Shown one piece after another: positions 23,746 to 32,342 of a stretch of DNA of 64,000 bases. How positions within the stretch are numbered: position 1 is the stretch's first letter; the number at the start of each line of letters is the position of its first letter. The stretch is from Azorhizobium doebereinerae UFLA1-100 (GTDB taxonomy: Bacteria > Pseudomonadota > Alphaproteobacteria > Rhizobiales > Xanthobacteraceae), in the NCBI RefSeq assembly GCF_000473085.1, contig NZ_AXBA01000006.1, positions 62,001-126,000 on the forward strand. Reading direction: 5' to 3'. Below the pieces are notes generated by a model. It did no database searches and was not told the DNA's origin. It worked only from the letters and a program-made list of their open reading frames with translations. A program made the position numbers and the translations under genes.

Positions 23746-26472
23746 TCAGGCCTCCTGTTTCCTGAGGAGAGCGTAGGCGATGAGCAGCAGCGCCGGCCAA
23801 AAAGCGAAGCAGGACACCGCGAACGGCACCAGCTCGGCGAAGTCCAGCCCCTTGGTGAAGGCCCCGACGCTGGCGCGCAGGAAATAGCTGGTGGGGAACA
23901 ACGTGCCGAGCACCCACGCCCCGCCCTCCAGCGTCGCCACCGGCTGGAGCATGCCGGAGAACTGGGTGGCGGGCATCATGGTGGCGAGCGTGGTGGCGAA
24001 CAGCGCCGAGACCTGGGTGCGGGTCAGGGTGGAGGAGACGAGGCCGATGGCGGTGGTGCCGAGCACATAGGCCACCGCCGCCAGCGAGAGGCCGAGGAAG
24101 CTGCCCTTCAGCGGCACGCCGAAGATGACCAGCGCCATCACCACCATGAGCAGGTAGTTGAAGCAGGCGAGGCCCACGTAGGGCAATTGCTTGCCCAGCA
24201 GGAATTCCAGCTTGGTGACCGGCGTGACGTAAAGGTTGGTGATCGAGCCCAGCTCCTTCTCCGTCACCACCCCGAGCGCGGTGAGCACGGAAGGAATGAA
24301 CACCAGCATCAGCGCGATGACCGCCGGAACCATGGCCTCGATGCTGCGGAACGCCTGGTTGTAGCGGTAGCGCATGGCGAGGCTGGCGCTGGCGGTGGTG
24401 CTCTTGCCTGCCGCCGCCGCGGCCTCGGTGAGAAACTGGAGGTGCGCGCCCTGCACATAGCCGCGGATGGTCTCGGCGCGGAACGGCATGGCGCCGTCGA
24501 TGGTGACCAGCACCTCGGTGGACCGGCCCGAGCGCAGGTCGGCGCCGAACTGGGGCGGGATCTCGATGGCGAAGGCGATGTCGTTGGACATCAGCCCCCG
24601 TTGCAGCGCGGCGGGGTCGGCCAGCGGCGCCTCCACCTGGAAATAGGTGGAGTGGGCGAAGGTGTCCGTATAGGCGCGGCTCTCCGGCGTCTGGTCGCGG
24701 TCCAGCACGGCGAAGCGCACATGGTCCACGTCGAGCGTGATGCCGTAGCCGAAGATCAGCATCAGCAGCGCCGTGCCCAGCAGCGCGAAGGTGAGGCGCA
24801 CCGGGTCGCGGCGCAGCTCCGTGGTCTCGCGCCCCGCATAGGCGCTGAGGCGGCGCAGCGAGAAGGCGCCCTGCCGGCCCACCGCGTCGGCGGAGGGCGG
24901 CAGGCGGGGCGGCGCGGCGGTCGAGCGCCCGCCTTCCTCCATATAGGCGATGAACGCCTCTTCCAGCGTGGCCGCGTGCTTCTCGGCCTGGAGTTCGGCC
25001 GGGCTGCCGGTGGCGATCACCCGGCCGGCATGCATGAAGGAGATGCGGTCGCAGCGCGCCGCCTCGGCCATGAAATGGGTGGAGATGAAGATGGTGACCT
25101 TGTCCTCGCGCGACAGCCGCAGCAAGTGCGCCCAGAAGCCGTCGCGGGCCACCGGATCGACGCCGGAGGTGGGCTCGTCGAGGATCAGCACGTCCGGCTT
25201 GTGCAGCACCGCCACCGCCAGCGACAGCCGCTGGCGCACGCCGAGCGGCAGGCTCTCGGCCAGTTGGTCGAGCACCTCGCCGAGGTCGTAGTCGCGGGCC
25301 AGCTCGGCGATGCGCGCTTCGGCGGCTTCCGGCGCGAGGGCGAACAGGCGGGCGTGCAGGTCGAGGTTCTGGCGCACCGTGAGGTCGCCATAGAGCGAGA
25401 AGCTCTGCGACATGTAGCCGACGCGCCGGCGCGTCGCCATGTCGTCCGCCGCCACCGGGACGCCGAACAGCAGCGCCTCGCCGCTGGAGGCCGGCAGCAG
25501 GCCGGTGAGCATCTTCATGGTGGTGGACTTGCCGCAGCCGTTGGAGCCGAGGAAGCCGAAGATCTCGCCCTGGCGGATGGTGAAGTTCACCGCGTCCACC
25601 GCGATGAAATCGCCGAAGCGCCGGGTCAGGCCGCGCGATTCGATCGCCACCGGCGCGTCCGGGGCGATCTCCGCCCGCGCGGTGGGGGCGATGTCGCCGC
25701 CGCGCGCGTCCGGCGGCAGCAGGGCGATGAAGGCGCGCTCCAGGTCGGCCTCGCCAGTGCGGGCCAGCAGGTCGGCCGGCGCGCCGTCATCCAGGATCCT
25801 GCCGTCGTTCATCATCACCACGCGGGGAAAGCGCGCGGCTTCCTCCATGTCGGCGGTGGCCACCAGCATGGCGAGGCGGGGGCGGTCGGCGCGGATGGCG
25901 TCCACCAGTTCCCAGAACTGCTTGCGGGAGAGCGGATCGACGCCGGTGGTCGGCTCGTCCAGCAGCAGGAGGTCGGGCTCGTGCACCAGCGCGCAGCACA
26001 GGCCGAGCTTCTGCTTCATGCCGCCGGAGAGCTTGCGCATCAGCCGGTCGGCGAACGGGGCGAGGCCCACCGCCTCCAGCAGCGGCGCCATGCGCGCGCC
26101 GGCCGCCTTGGCGTCGGCGCCGAACAGGCGGGCGAAGAAGGCGATGTTCTCCCGTACCGTGAGGCCGGGATAGAGGTTCTTGCCCAGGCCCTGCGGCATG
26201 AAGGCGATGCGCGGCTGCACGCTTTCCCGGGCGCGGGTGGAGGCCAGATCGGCGCCGAGCGCCTCGACCCGCCCCTCCTGGATGCGCTTGGCGCCGGCGA
26301 TCAGCGCCAGCAGGGTGGACTTGCCCACCCCGTCCGGCCCCACCAGCGCCATGGCGCCGCCGGCCTCCAGCGCGAGGTCCACCTTGTCCACCGCCAGCAC
26401 CCCGCCGTAACGATGGGTGATGCCGGACATCCGGAAGCCGCCGCCCGCCGCTTCCGTCTCCGTCTCGCTCAT
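23746..26472 (-). CDS. rbbA: RbbA-like double ABC ATPase-permease fusion
   Basis: This 908-residue protein has two ATPase domains followed by an ABC-2 membrane domain. The first Walker A is GPDGVGKSTLLALI (about 40-53), with signature LSGGMKQKLGLCCALVHEPD. The second is GSNGCGKSTTMKML (about 312-325), with ILDEPTSGVDPVARDGFWAH. The membrane half starts near 545 and contains EKELGSITNLYVTPVTKLEF, the usual ABC-2 loop. E. coli RbbA was described as ribosome-associated, but the operon with an HlyD adaptor and a second permease supports an export role. It overlaps yhiI by ATGA. Confidence 0.92.
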   Translation of the reverse strand: MSETETEAAGGGFRMSGITHRYGGVLAVDKVDLALEAGGAMALVGPDGVGKSTLLALIAGAKRIQEGRVEALGADLASTRARESVQPRIAFMPQGLGKNLYPGLTVRENIAFFARLFGADAKAAGARMAPLLEAVGLAPFADRLMRKLSGGMKQKLGLCCALVHEPDLLLLDEPTTGVDPLSRKQFWELVDAIRADRPRLAMLVATADMEEAARFPRVVMMNDGRILDDGAPADLLARTGEADLERAFIALLPPDARGGDIAPTARAEIAPDAPVAIESRGLTRRFGDFIAVDAVNFTIRQGEIFGFLGSNGCGKSTTMKMLTGLLPASSGEALLFGVPVAADDMATRRRVGYMSQSFSLYGDLTVRQNLDLHARLFALAPEAAEARIAELARDYDLGEVLDQLAESLPLGVRQRLSLAVAVLHKPDVLILDEPTSGVDPVARDGFWAHLLRLSREDKVTIFISTHFMAEAARCDRISFMHAGRVIATGSPAELQAEKHAATLEEAFIAYMEEGGRSTAAPPRLPPSADAVGRQGAFSLRRLSAYAGRETTELRRDPVRLTFALLGTALLMLIFGYGITLDVDHVRFAVLDRDQTPESRAYTDTFAHSTYFQVEAPLADPAALQRGLMSNDIAFAIEIPPQFGADLRSGRSTEVLVTIDGAMPFRAETIRGYVQGAHLQFLTEAAAAAGKSTTASASLAMRYRYNQAFRSIEAMVPAVIALMLVFIPSVLTALGVVTEKELGSITNLYVTPVTKLEFLLGKQLPYVGLACFNYLLMVVMALVIFGVPLKGSFLGLSLAAVAYVLGTTAIGLVSSTLTRTQVSALFATTLATMMPATQFSGMLQPVATLEGGAWVLGTLFPTSYFLRASVGAFTKGLDFAELVPFAVSCFAFWPALLLIAYALLRKQEA

Positions 26473-27461
26473 TGCGCGGGCCGGGTCAGGTCGGATTCGA
26501 GCCAGCCGGGCCAGGCCGTCTTCGGGTCGGTGCGCACATAAGCGACGCCGGTGACGCCGGTCTTCACCTGCTCGATGTAGCGCTGCACCAAGTCGCTCGG
26601 GATGCGCACCTTGGCGCGGAACATCATCCGGTCGCGCTCGCTCTGGGTCTCCACCTGCTTGGGGGTGAATTGCGCGCGGGCGGAGATGAATGACACCTTG
26701 GCCGGGATGGCGATGTCCGGGATCGGCTCCAGCAGCAGCCGGGCGTCGGCGCCGACCGCCAGTTGCCCGGCCAGTGAGGCGGGCAGGAACACGGTCATGT
26801 ACACGTCGGACAGATCGAGCAGCGTCAGCACCTTGCCGCCGGCGGAGAGCACCTCGCCCGGCTCGGCGAGGCGGTAGAGCACGCGGCCGGAGCGGGGCGC
26901 GATCAAGGTTCCGTCCACCACCTGGCGGGTCAGGCGGTCCTCTTCCGCCTTGGCCGAGCGGATGGCGGCCTCATAGGCGTCCACGGCGCTCATGGCGGCG
27001 TTCAGCGCCGCCTCGGCGGTGACCTTGGCGGTGCGTTCCTGGTCCACCTTCTGCTGGGTGGCGAAGCCCTTGGCGAGCAGGGTCTCGTCGCGCTGCAATT
27101 CCTTGATCGCGAGGTCGAGCTCGCCCTGGCGCTGCTCCACCACGTGCTTGGCCTGCTCGTAGGAGCGCTGGGCCTGCTCGGCCTGGGCATGGGCGCTGCG
27201 CAGCGAGGCCTCGGTCTCCTGCACGTCCATCTGCGCCACCACCTGGCCCTGGCGCACGAAATCGCCTTCCTCCGCATTCACCTCGGCGACGCGCCCGGCA
27301 TTCTTCGCCGCCACGTCCACCTCGGTCGCTTCGAGCCGGCCATTGGCCGCCACGATGCCGGCGGGCAGCACCTGGCGGTGGCTGTAGACGTAATATCCGC
27401 CGCCTCCCGCCGCTGCGAGGACAAGGACGAGGCCGGCGATCAGCCAGAAGCGGCGTGTCAT
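26469..27461 (-). CDS. yhiI: HlyD-family periplasmic adaptor, YhiI-like
   Basis: This 330-residue adaptor has one N-terminal helix (about 5-25). A split lipoyl/barrel-sandwich domain begins VDVAAKNAGRVAEVNAEEGD, a long alpha-hairpin runs through about 85-170, and GTLIAPRSGRVLYRLAEPGE closes the lipoyl half. It should link RbbA and YhhJ to an outer-membrane channel. It overlaps both the TetR gene and rbbA by four bases, so the four genes are one transcript. No outer-membrane factor is encoded alongside. Confidence 0.9.
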   Translation of the reverse strand: MTRRFWLIAGLVLVLAAAGGGGYYVYSHRQVLPAGIVAANGRLEATEVDVAAKNAGRVAEVNAEEGDFVRQGQVVAQMDVQETEASLRSAHAQAEQAQRSYEQAKHVVEQRQGELDLAIKELQRDETLLAKGFATQQKVDQERTAKVTAEAALNAAMSAVDAYEAAIRSAKAEEDRLTRQVVDGTLIAPRSGRVLYRLAEPGEVLSAGGKVLTLLDLSDVYMTVFLPASLAGQLAVGADARLLLEPIPDIAIPAKVSFISARAQFTPKQVETQSERDRMMFRAKVRIPSDLVQRYIEQVKTGVTGVAYVRTDPKTAWPGWLESDLTRPAQ

Positions 27462-28075
27462 GCGGAAGGCTCCAGGGCGGCTGGCGCGGTTTCGGGGGCA
27501 AGGCAGGTCTGGAACAACTGGTCGATGCGCGTGGCCAGCGTGGAATGCTCCACCCCGGCCAAGGCGGACATGCCCATGACGTTGCGCATCACGGCGATGC
27601 CGAGGCTACAGGCGGCGAGCAGCGCCGCGCGCTGCTGCGCCTCGGCCTCGGAGACGCTGGCCTGCCCGCTCCGGGCGACCTGCGCCGCCGGGGCGAGGAA
27701 GGCCTCCTCCGTCCAGGCCCGCAGCACCGGCGCGGCGTGGGGATCTGAGACGGAGCGCACCAGCATCTGCAGCGGGTCGCCGCCCTCCTGCATGGCGGTG
27801 GACAGGAGGTGCGCGGTGATCTCGTGCGCCAGCTCGGGGGGATTGGAGGCGGTCCACGGCCATTCGCCGAAGGCGCGCCGCACGCAGGCGGCGAACAGCG
27901 CCTCCTTGGAGCCGAACATGCGGTGGACGCGGGCCACGTCCAGCCCGGCATCGGCCGCGATGTGCCGCAGACCCACATGCTCGTAGCACTGGGTGGAAAA
28001 GCGCCGCGTGGCGGCGGCCAGCGCCAGCTCGCGCGCCGCTTCGCCACGCCGTGCCGGAGGAGATGGTTCGGTCAT
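27458..28075 (-). CDS. TetR-family regulator of the rbbA export operon
   Basis: This 205-residue protein has an N-terminal helix-turn-helix HIAADAGLDVARVHRMFGSK near 39-58 and a helical ligand-binding remainder. The ATG at 28075 is preceded by a GCAGGAG site. As first gene of the operon it probably represses itself and the exporter. A short GTGCA-G-TGCAC inverted repeat 54 bases upstream is a weak operator candidate. Confidence 0.85.
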   Translation of the reverse strand: MTEPSPPARRGEAARELALAAATRRFSTQCYEHVGLRHIAADAGLDVARVHRMFGSKEALFAACVRRAFGEWPWTASNPPELAHEITAHLLSTAMQEGGDPLQMLVRSVSDPHAAPVLRAWTEEAFLAPAAQVARSGQASVSEAEAQQRAALLAACSLGIAVMRNVMGMSALAGVEHSTLATRIDQLFQTCLAPETAPAALEPSA

Positions 28076-28128
28076 TGGCTCCTGCCCTTGCTCCGCGCCC
28101 GAGGCGCAACGGTGGGAGCACTAGAGCG

Positions 28129-28139
28129 GTGCAGTGCAC
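28129..28139. promoter_or_regulatory. Small inverted repeat upstream of TetR gene
   Basis: GTGCA-G-TGCAC is a perfect 5-1-5 palindrome in the gap between the TetR-led operon and nadX. TetR sites are usually longer, so this is only a candidate. Confidence 0.3.
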
Positions 28140-28308
28140 AACAGTCGTTGAGGGAAATCAAGGGTTTCAAGGGCTTCGACCAAGGTCGGGGGGGCCTGGG
28201 GAGCGGCCCGGCGCGGGCCTCGCGCTGGGGCAGGGGCCGGTCAAGGTTTGCCACCGCGTGACCGGCTTCCGATAGTTGAGGACCGATTCGGAGACCCGGA
28301 GAAACGGC

Positions 28309-29109
28309 ATGAAAGTGGGCATCATCGGCTTCGGCGCCATCGGCGGCACGCTGCTCCACGCCCTCCGGGCGGAGCCGCCCGGCGCCGCAGAGGTGGTGGG
28401 CGTGCTGGTGCGTGGGTCCGGGGTGGCGCGCGCCCGTGCCGCACTGCCACCGGAGGTGGCGGTCACCAGCGATGCCGCCGCCTTCCTGGCGCTCAGGCCG
28501 CAGGTGGTGGCCGAGTGCGCCGGCCACGCCGGCCTTGCCGCCCACGGGCCACAGGTCCTGGAAGCGGGGTGCGACCTCGTGGTCGCCTCGGTTGGGGCGC
28601 TGGCGGACCCCGCGCTCGAAGCCGCCTTGCATGCCGCTGCGGCACGGGGCGGGCGCATCGTCATCCCCGCCGGCGCCGTGGGCGGGCTGGATGCCCTTGG
28701 CGCCGCCCGCCGCGCCGGGCTGGAGCGGGTGCGCTACGTGGCGCGCAAGGCGCCGGCCGCCTGGATGGGCACGGCGGCGGAGCGGGTGGTCGATCTCTCT
28801 GCCGTGCGCGCGCCCATGGTCGTGTTCGCCGGCACCGCGCGGGCGGCGGCGTTGGCCTTTCCGCAGAATGCCAATGTGGTCGCTGCCGTGGCCCTGGCGG
28901 GCCTCGGGTTCGAGCGCACCGAGGTCAAGCTCATGGCCGACCCGCAGGCCACAGGAAACCGCCATCTGGTGGAGGCGGAAGGCGCGTTCGGCAGCCTGTC
29001 CGTGGCGGTGGAGGGGCGCACCCTGCCGGACAATCCCAAGACCTCCATGCTGGCGCCCTACAGCCTCGCCCGCGCGGTGCTCAATCTCGGCGCGCGGCTG
29101 GTGGTCTGA
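28309..29109 (+). CDS. nadX: Aspartate dehydrogenase
   Basis: This 266-residue NAD(P)-dependent enzyme oxidises L-aspartate to iminoaspartate, feeding NAD synthesis or oxaloacetate. The Rossmann motif GIIGFGAIGG opens the protein. GGRIVIPAGAVGGLDALGAA is the conserved family stretch, and GNRHLVEAEG carries the likely catalytic histidine. The ATG at 28309 follows a CCGGAGAA site; the 11-codon longer frame lacks one. It is a single gene, convergent with hmuV (7-base gap). No nadA or nadC is nearby. Confidence 0.88.
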   Translation: MKVGIIGFGAIGGTLLHALRAEPPGAAEVVGVLVRGSGVARARAALPPEVAVTSDAAAFLALRPQVVAECAGHAGLAAHGPQVLEAGCDLVVASVGALADPALEAALHAAAARGGRIVIPAGAVGGLDALGAARRAGLERVRYVARKAPAAWMGTAAERVVDLSAVRAPMVVFAGTARAAALAFPQNANVVAAVALAGLGFERTEVKLMADPQATGNRHLVEAEGAFGSLSVAVEGRTLPDNPKTSMLAPYSLARAVLNLGARLVV

Positions 29110-29116
29110 CCTCAGC

Positions 29117-29911
29117 TCAGCGGGGCGACAGCACGTCGCCCTCCGGCACGATGGCCTGGGGCAGCAGGAACGGGCCGTTCGGCACCGCATTGACGCGGGC
29201 GGCGATGCGGAAGGCGGAGGCCAGGGTCGCGTCGGTCATCACCGCGGCGGGCGGGCCGCCGGCCACCAGTTCGCCGGCCACCAGCACCACCATGCGGTCC
29301 GCCGCCATGGCCGCGAGGTTGAGGTCGTGCAGCACCGCCAGCACCGCGCCGCCCGCCGCCGCATGGGCGCGGGCCTCGCGCAGCACCAGCAATTGGTGGG
29401 CGAGGTCGAGGCTGGCGGTGGGCTCGTCCAGCAGCAGATAGCGCGGCTTGTCCGGGTCCATCACCTCCACCTGGGCGAGGGCCCGGGCGAGTTGCACCCG
29501 CTGGCGCTCGCCGCCGGACAGGCTGTCGTAGGACCGCCCGGCGAAGTCCGGCAGGTCCACCCGCTCCAGCAGGCGGGCGATGCGCGCCTCGGTGCCGGGC
29601 TGTGAGCCGAGCAGGCCGATGCGCACCACCTCGTCCACGCGGAAGGCGAAGGCGACCTCGGCGGATTGCGGCAGCACCGCCCGCCGCCGCGCCAGGACGG
29701 CGGGGGACAGGCGCCGGATGTCGGTGCCGTCGAGGGTCGCTCGACCGCTGGTGGGCGCCGTCTCCCCGGCGATCAGCTTCAGCAGGCTGGACTTGCCCGC
29801 GCCGTTGGGGCCGACCAGCACGGTGACGGTGCCGGGCTCCAGGGTGAGCGAGACGTCGCGCACCAGCGCGCGCCCGTTGAGCGTCAGGCCGATCGCTTCG
29901 GCGGTATACAT
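29117..29911 (-). CDS. hmuV: Haem ABC importer ATPase
   Basis: This 264-residue ATPase has Walker A VGPNGAGKSSLLKLI, signature LSGGERQRVQLARALAQVEV and Walker B YLLLDEPTASLDLAHQ. The insertion between signature and Walker B (PDKPRY) and the LAHQ ending are typical of HmuV. It lies four bases after the permease and energises haem transport across the inner membrane. Confidence 0.93.
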   Translation of the reverse strand: MYTAEAIGLTLNGRALVRDVSLTLEPGTVTVLVGPNGAGKSSLLKLIAGETAPTSGRATLDGTDIRRLSPAVLARRRAVLPQSAEVAFAFRVDEVVRIGLLGSQPGTEARIARLLERVDLPDFAGRSYDSLSGGERQRVQLARALAQVEVMDPDKPRYLLLDEPTASLDLAHQLLVLREARAHAAAGGAVLAVLHDLNLAAMAADRMVVLVAGELVAGGPPAAVMTDATLASAFRIAARVNAVPNGPFLLPQAIVPEGDVLSPR

Positions 29912-29915
29912 GGCT

Positions 29916-31007
29916 CTATCCGATGAGGCGGCGGCGCAGCAGCAGCCAGAGGAAGAAGGGCGCGCCCACCAGCGCGGTGACGACGCCGAGCGGCAGCTCG
30001 GCCGGCGCGGCCAGCATGCGGGCGCAGATGTCGGCGGCCAGCAGCACGGCGGCGCCGAGCAAAGCGGAGGCCGGCAGCAGCACCCGGTGGCCGGGGCCGA
30101 GCCACATGCGCACCAGATGCGGCACCACGAGGCCGACGAAGCCGATCACCCCGGCGGCGGCGACGCAGGCCCCGACCCCGGCGGCGACGGCGAGGATGGC
30201 GAGCCGCTTCAGCCGCTCCACCGGCACGCCCACATGGAAGGCTTCCGCCTCGCCCAGCGCCAAAGCGTCGAGCCCGCGGGCAAGGAACGGCCCGCCGATC
30301 AGCAGGGCGCCGACGAAGGGCGCCACCAGCGCCACTTTCGGCCAGGTGGCGCCGCCCAGGCTGCCCAGCGTCCAGAAGATGAACTCCCGCGACTGCTGCT
30401 CGCTGGAGATGAACACCAGGAGGCCGGTGCCGGCGCTGGCCAGCGCGCCGAGGGCGAGGCCGGAGAACAGGAGGGTGGCCACCGACATGGTGCCGTCGCG
30501 CATGGCGAGCCGGGCGATGACGAGCGTGGTGGCAAGGCTGCCGGCGAAGGCGGCGAGCGGCAGGCCGAGGGTCTGGAGCGCGGCCGGCAGCAGTTCCAGC
30601 GCCGGCGCGCCGAGCACGATGAAGGCCACCGCCGCCAGCGCGGCACCGGGCGCCACCCCCACCAGGCCCGGATCGGCCAGCGGGTTGCGGAACACGCCCT
30701 GCATCACCGCGCCGGCGAGCGCGGTGCCGGCGCCGGTGAGCAGGCCGAGCACCGCGCGGGGCAGGCGGATGTCCAGCACCACCATGCGCTCGCGCAATGC
30801 AGTGCCGATCTCGTCCGTGGGCGCGGAGAAGGCGTCGGCGAGGATGGCGAGGACATGGGTCGGGGCAATGGTCACCGGCCCGATGGCCAGCGCGCCCACA
30901 AAGGCGAGGGCGGCGAGGGTCGCGCAGGCGGCGATGCCGACCACGGCCGCCGGGCGGCCGGCGGCCCGGCGGGAGACCCGTACCCCGGGCGCGGCGGCCA
31001 CGGTCAT
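29916..31007 (-). CDS. hmuU: Haem ABC importer permease
   Basis: This 363-residue permease is of BtuC/FecCD type with about ten helices. Landmarks are LDIRLPRAVLGLLTGAGTAL near 100-120, MQGVFRNPLADPGLVGVAPG near 130-150, and GFVGLVVPHLVRMWLGPGHR near the C-terminus. It overlaps hmuT by four bases and precedes hmuV. Confidence 0.93.
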   Translation of the reverse strand: MTVAAAPGVRVSRRAAGRPAAVVGIAACATLAALAFVGALAIGPVTIAPTHVLAILADAFSAPTDEIGTALRERMVVLDIRLPRAVLGLLTGAGTALAGAVMQGVFRNPLADPGLVGVAPGAALAAVAFIVLGAPALELLPAALQTLGLPLAAFAGSLATTLVIARLAMRDGTMSVATLLFSGLALGALASAGTGLLVFISSEQQSREFIFWTLGSLGGATWPKVALVAPFVGALLIGGPFLARGLDALALGEAEAFHVGVPVERLKRLAILAVAAGVGACVAAAGVIGFVGLVVPHLVRMWLGPGHRVLLPASALLGAAVLLAADICARMLAAPAELPLGVVTALVGAPFFLWLLLRRRLIG

Positions 31008-32005
31008 GGATTGGGCTCGCTCGACCAGGAGTGCGCCGGCAGCGGCGCGAGGCGGGCGTTGCCGCGCACGGCGAGGGCGAGGTCGCGGGCCGCCTGCGGC
31101 GTGCGCGGCCCGAAGCCCAGCAGATAGGAGCCGGGCAGGGTGACCAGGCGCTTGTCCTTGGCGGCGGGCGAGGCCTTGAAGGCGGGCAGGGAGAAGATGA
31201 GGTCGGCCGGCAGCGCCTGGCCGCCGCCGCTCATCACCACGATGGCCTCGGGCGCGGCGGTGAGCAGGACCTCGTCGCCGGCGGGCTTGTAGCCCTTCAC
31301 GCCGGAAACCGCATTCTCGATGCCGGCGAGGCGGAACATGGCGTCCGCGCCGGTGCCGCTGCCGCCCACCACCGGGCTGCCGCCGGCGGCGGAGAGCACG
31401 AACACCGCTTTGGGCCGCCGCCGCAGGGTGGCGACCTCCTTGGCGAGCTGGGTGAAGTCCGCCTTCACCTCGGCGGCGAGGTCGGCGCCCTTGCGCGGAA
31501 TGCCCACCGCCGCGGCCACCATCTCGATCTTGCGGATGACGCCCTCGGCCGAGTGGCCGTCGGGCACGATCACCACCGGCACGGAGGAATGCTCCAGCAC
31601 CTCGATGGCCTCGCGCGGGCCGGCGCCCTCGATGGCGATGATCAGGCTGGGGGTCTTGGACAGCACGCCCTCCGGCGACAGGGCGCGGGAATAGCCGACG
31701 TTGGGCAGCTTGCGCGCGGCCTCCGGATAGGTGCTGGTCTGGTCCACCGCCACCACCCGCTCGCCGACCCCGAGGGCGAACAGGATCTCGGTGACCGCGC
31801 TGCCGATGGCGACGATGTGCGCCGTGTCACGCACCTCGACGAGGCGGCCGGTGGCGTCGCGCACGTGATGCGCGGCCGCCGGTGTCGCGAGGCCGGGCGC
31901 CAGCAGCAGGGCCGAGGCCAGCAGGGCAAGAGCTGCGCGCCGGGCGGCCTTGCGCGCGGGGTGCGCGCTCATCGAGCCACGGTTGGACGTTAGTTCTTGG
32001 CCCAT
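31004..32005 (-). CDS. hmuT: Haem-binding periplasmic protein
   Basis: This 333-residue binding protein is of the class III (vitamin B12/siderophore/haem) fold. A signal peptide occupies about 1-45. SAVTEILFALGVGERVVAVD and LPNVGYSRALSPEGVLS include Y105, at the position of the axial tyrosine that binds haem in ShuT/PhuT. The start at 32005 is supported by GGAAGAA upstream; a second ATG at 31972 is possible. First gene of hmuTUV, divergent from the TonB-dependent receptor. Confidence 0.9.
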   Translation of the reverse strand: MGQELTSNRGSMSAHPARKAARRAALALLASALLLAPGLATPAAAHHVRDATGRLVEVRDTAHIVAIGSAVTEILFALGVGERVVAVDQTSTYPEAARKLPNVGYSRALSPEGVLSKTPSLIIAIEGAGPREAIEVLEHSSVPVVIVPDGHSAEGVIRKIEMVAAAVGIPRKGADLAAEVKADFTQLAKEVATLRRRPKAVFVLSAAGGSPVVGGSGTGADAMFRLAGIENAVSGVKGYKPAGDEVLLTAAPEAIVVMSGGGQALPADLIFSLPAFKASPAAKDKRLVTLPGSYLLGFGPRTPQAARDLALAVRGNARLAPLPAHSWSSEPNP

Positions 32006-32103
32006 ATTTGAATTCTTCCAGTTCTGTTCCGGCCGTCGCCGGATGCCTACTGTTAAGACTGTCGAGTTGTTTTGTCACCCAAGCAAGCTTAGAACTAATC
32101 AAC

Positions 32104-32117
32104 TTGACCATTGGTCA
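32104..32117. promoter_or_regulatory. Candidate operator/promoter between hmuT and the haem receptor
   Basis: TGACC-ATT-GGTCA is a perfect palindrome in the AT-richer divergent region. TTGACC (32104-32109) followed after 17 bases by TAGCTG could be a plus-strand promoter for the receptor, which the palindrome would overlap. It is not a classical Fur box; an Irr, RirA or other iron/haem regulator is possible. The rest of this 337-base gap shows no gene. Confidence 0.45.
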
Positions 32118-32342
32118 GGTGCGCGATAGCTGATGTTACAGCGCAGCTTGAACGTCGCTTCGGGCGCGCCGTCACAGCTTCTGTTTCTCCACAGAAGATG
32201 CTCGGGCCGGAGGATCGATCCTCCTGCCGGATGTGCCTCGCGTCCATTTGAAACCCTCGCGTGCCCCGCGCGAGGGTGATCCTCATATGCCCGCCAAGCC
32301 CGCTTCCGGGTGGTAGCCAGCCGTTCAGCCCTGGAGGTCTTC

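Noticed and set aside
32006-32342. Classical Fur box or ICE box in the haem divergent region
   Set aside because: I looked for GATAAT repeats and TTTAGAA-type ICE palindromes. Only TTAGAAC half-sites without symmetry were found.
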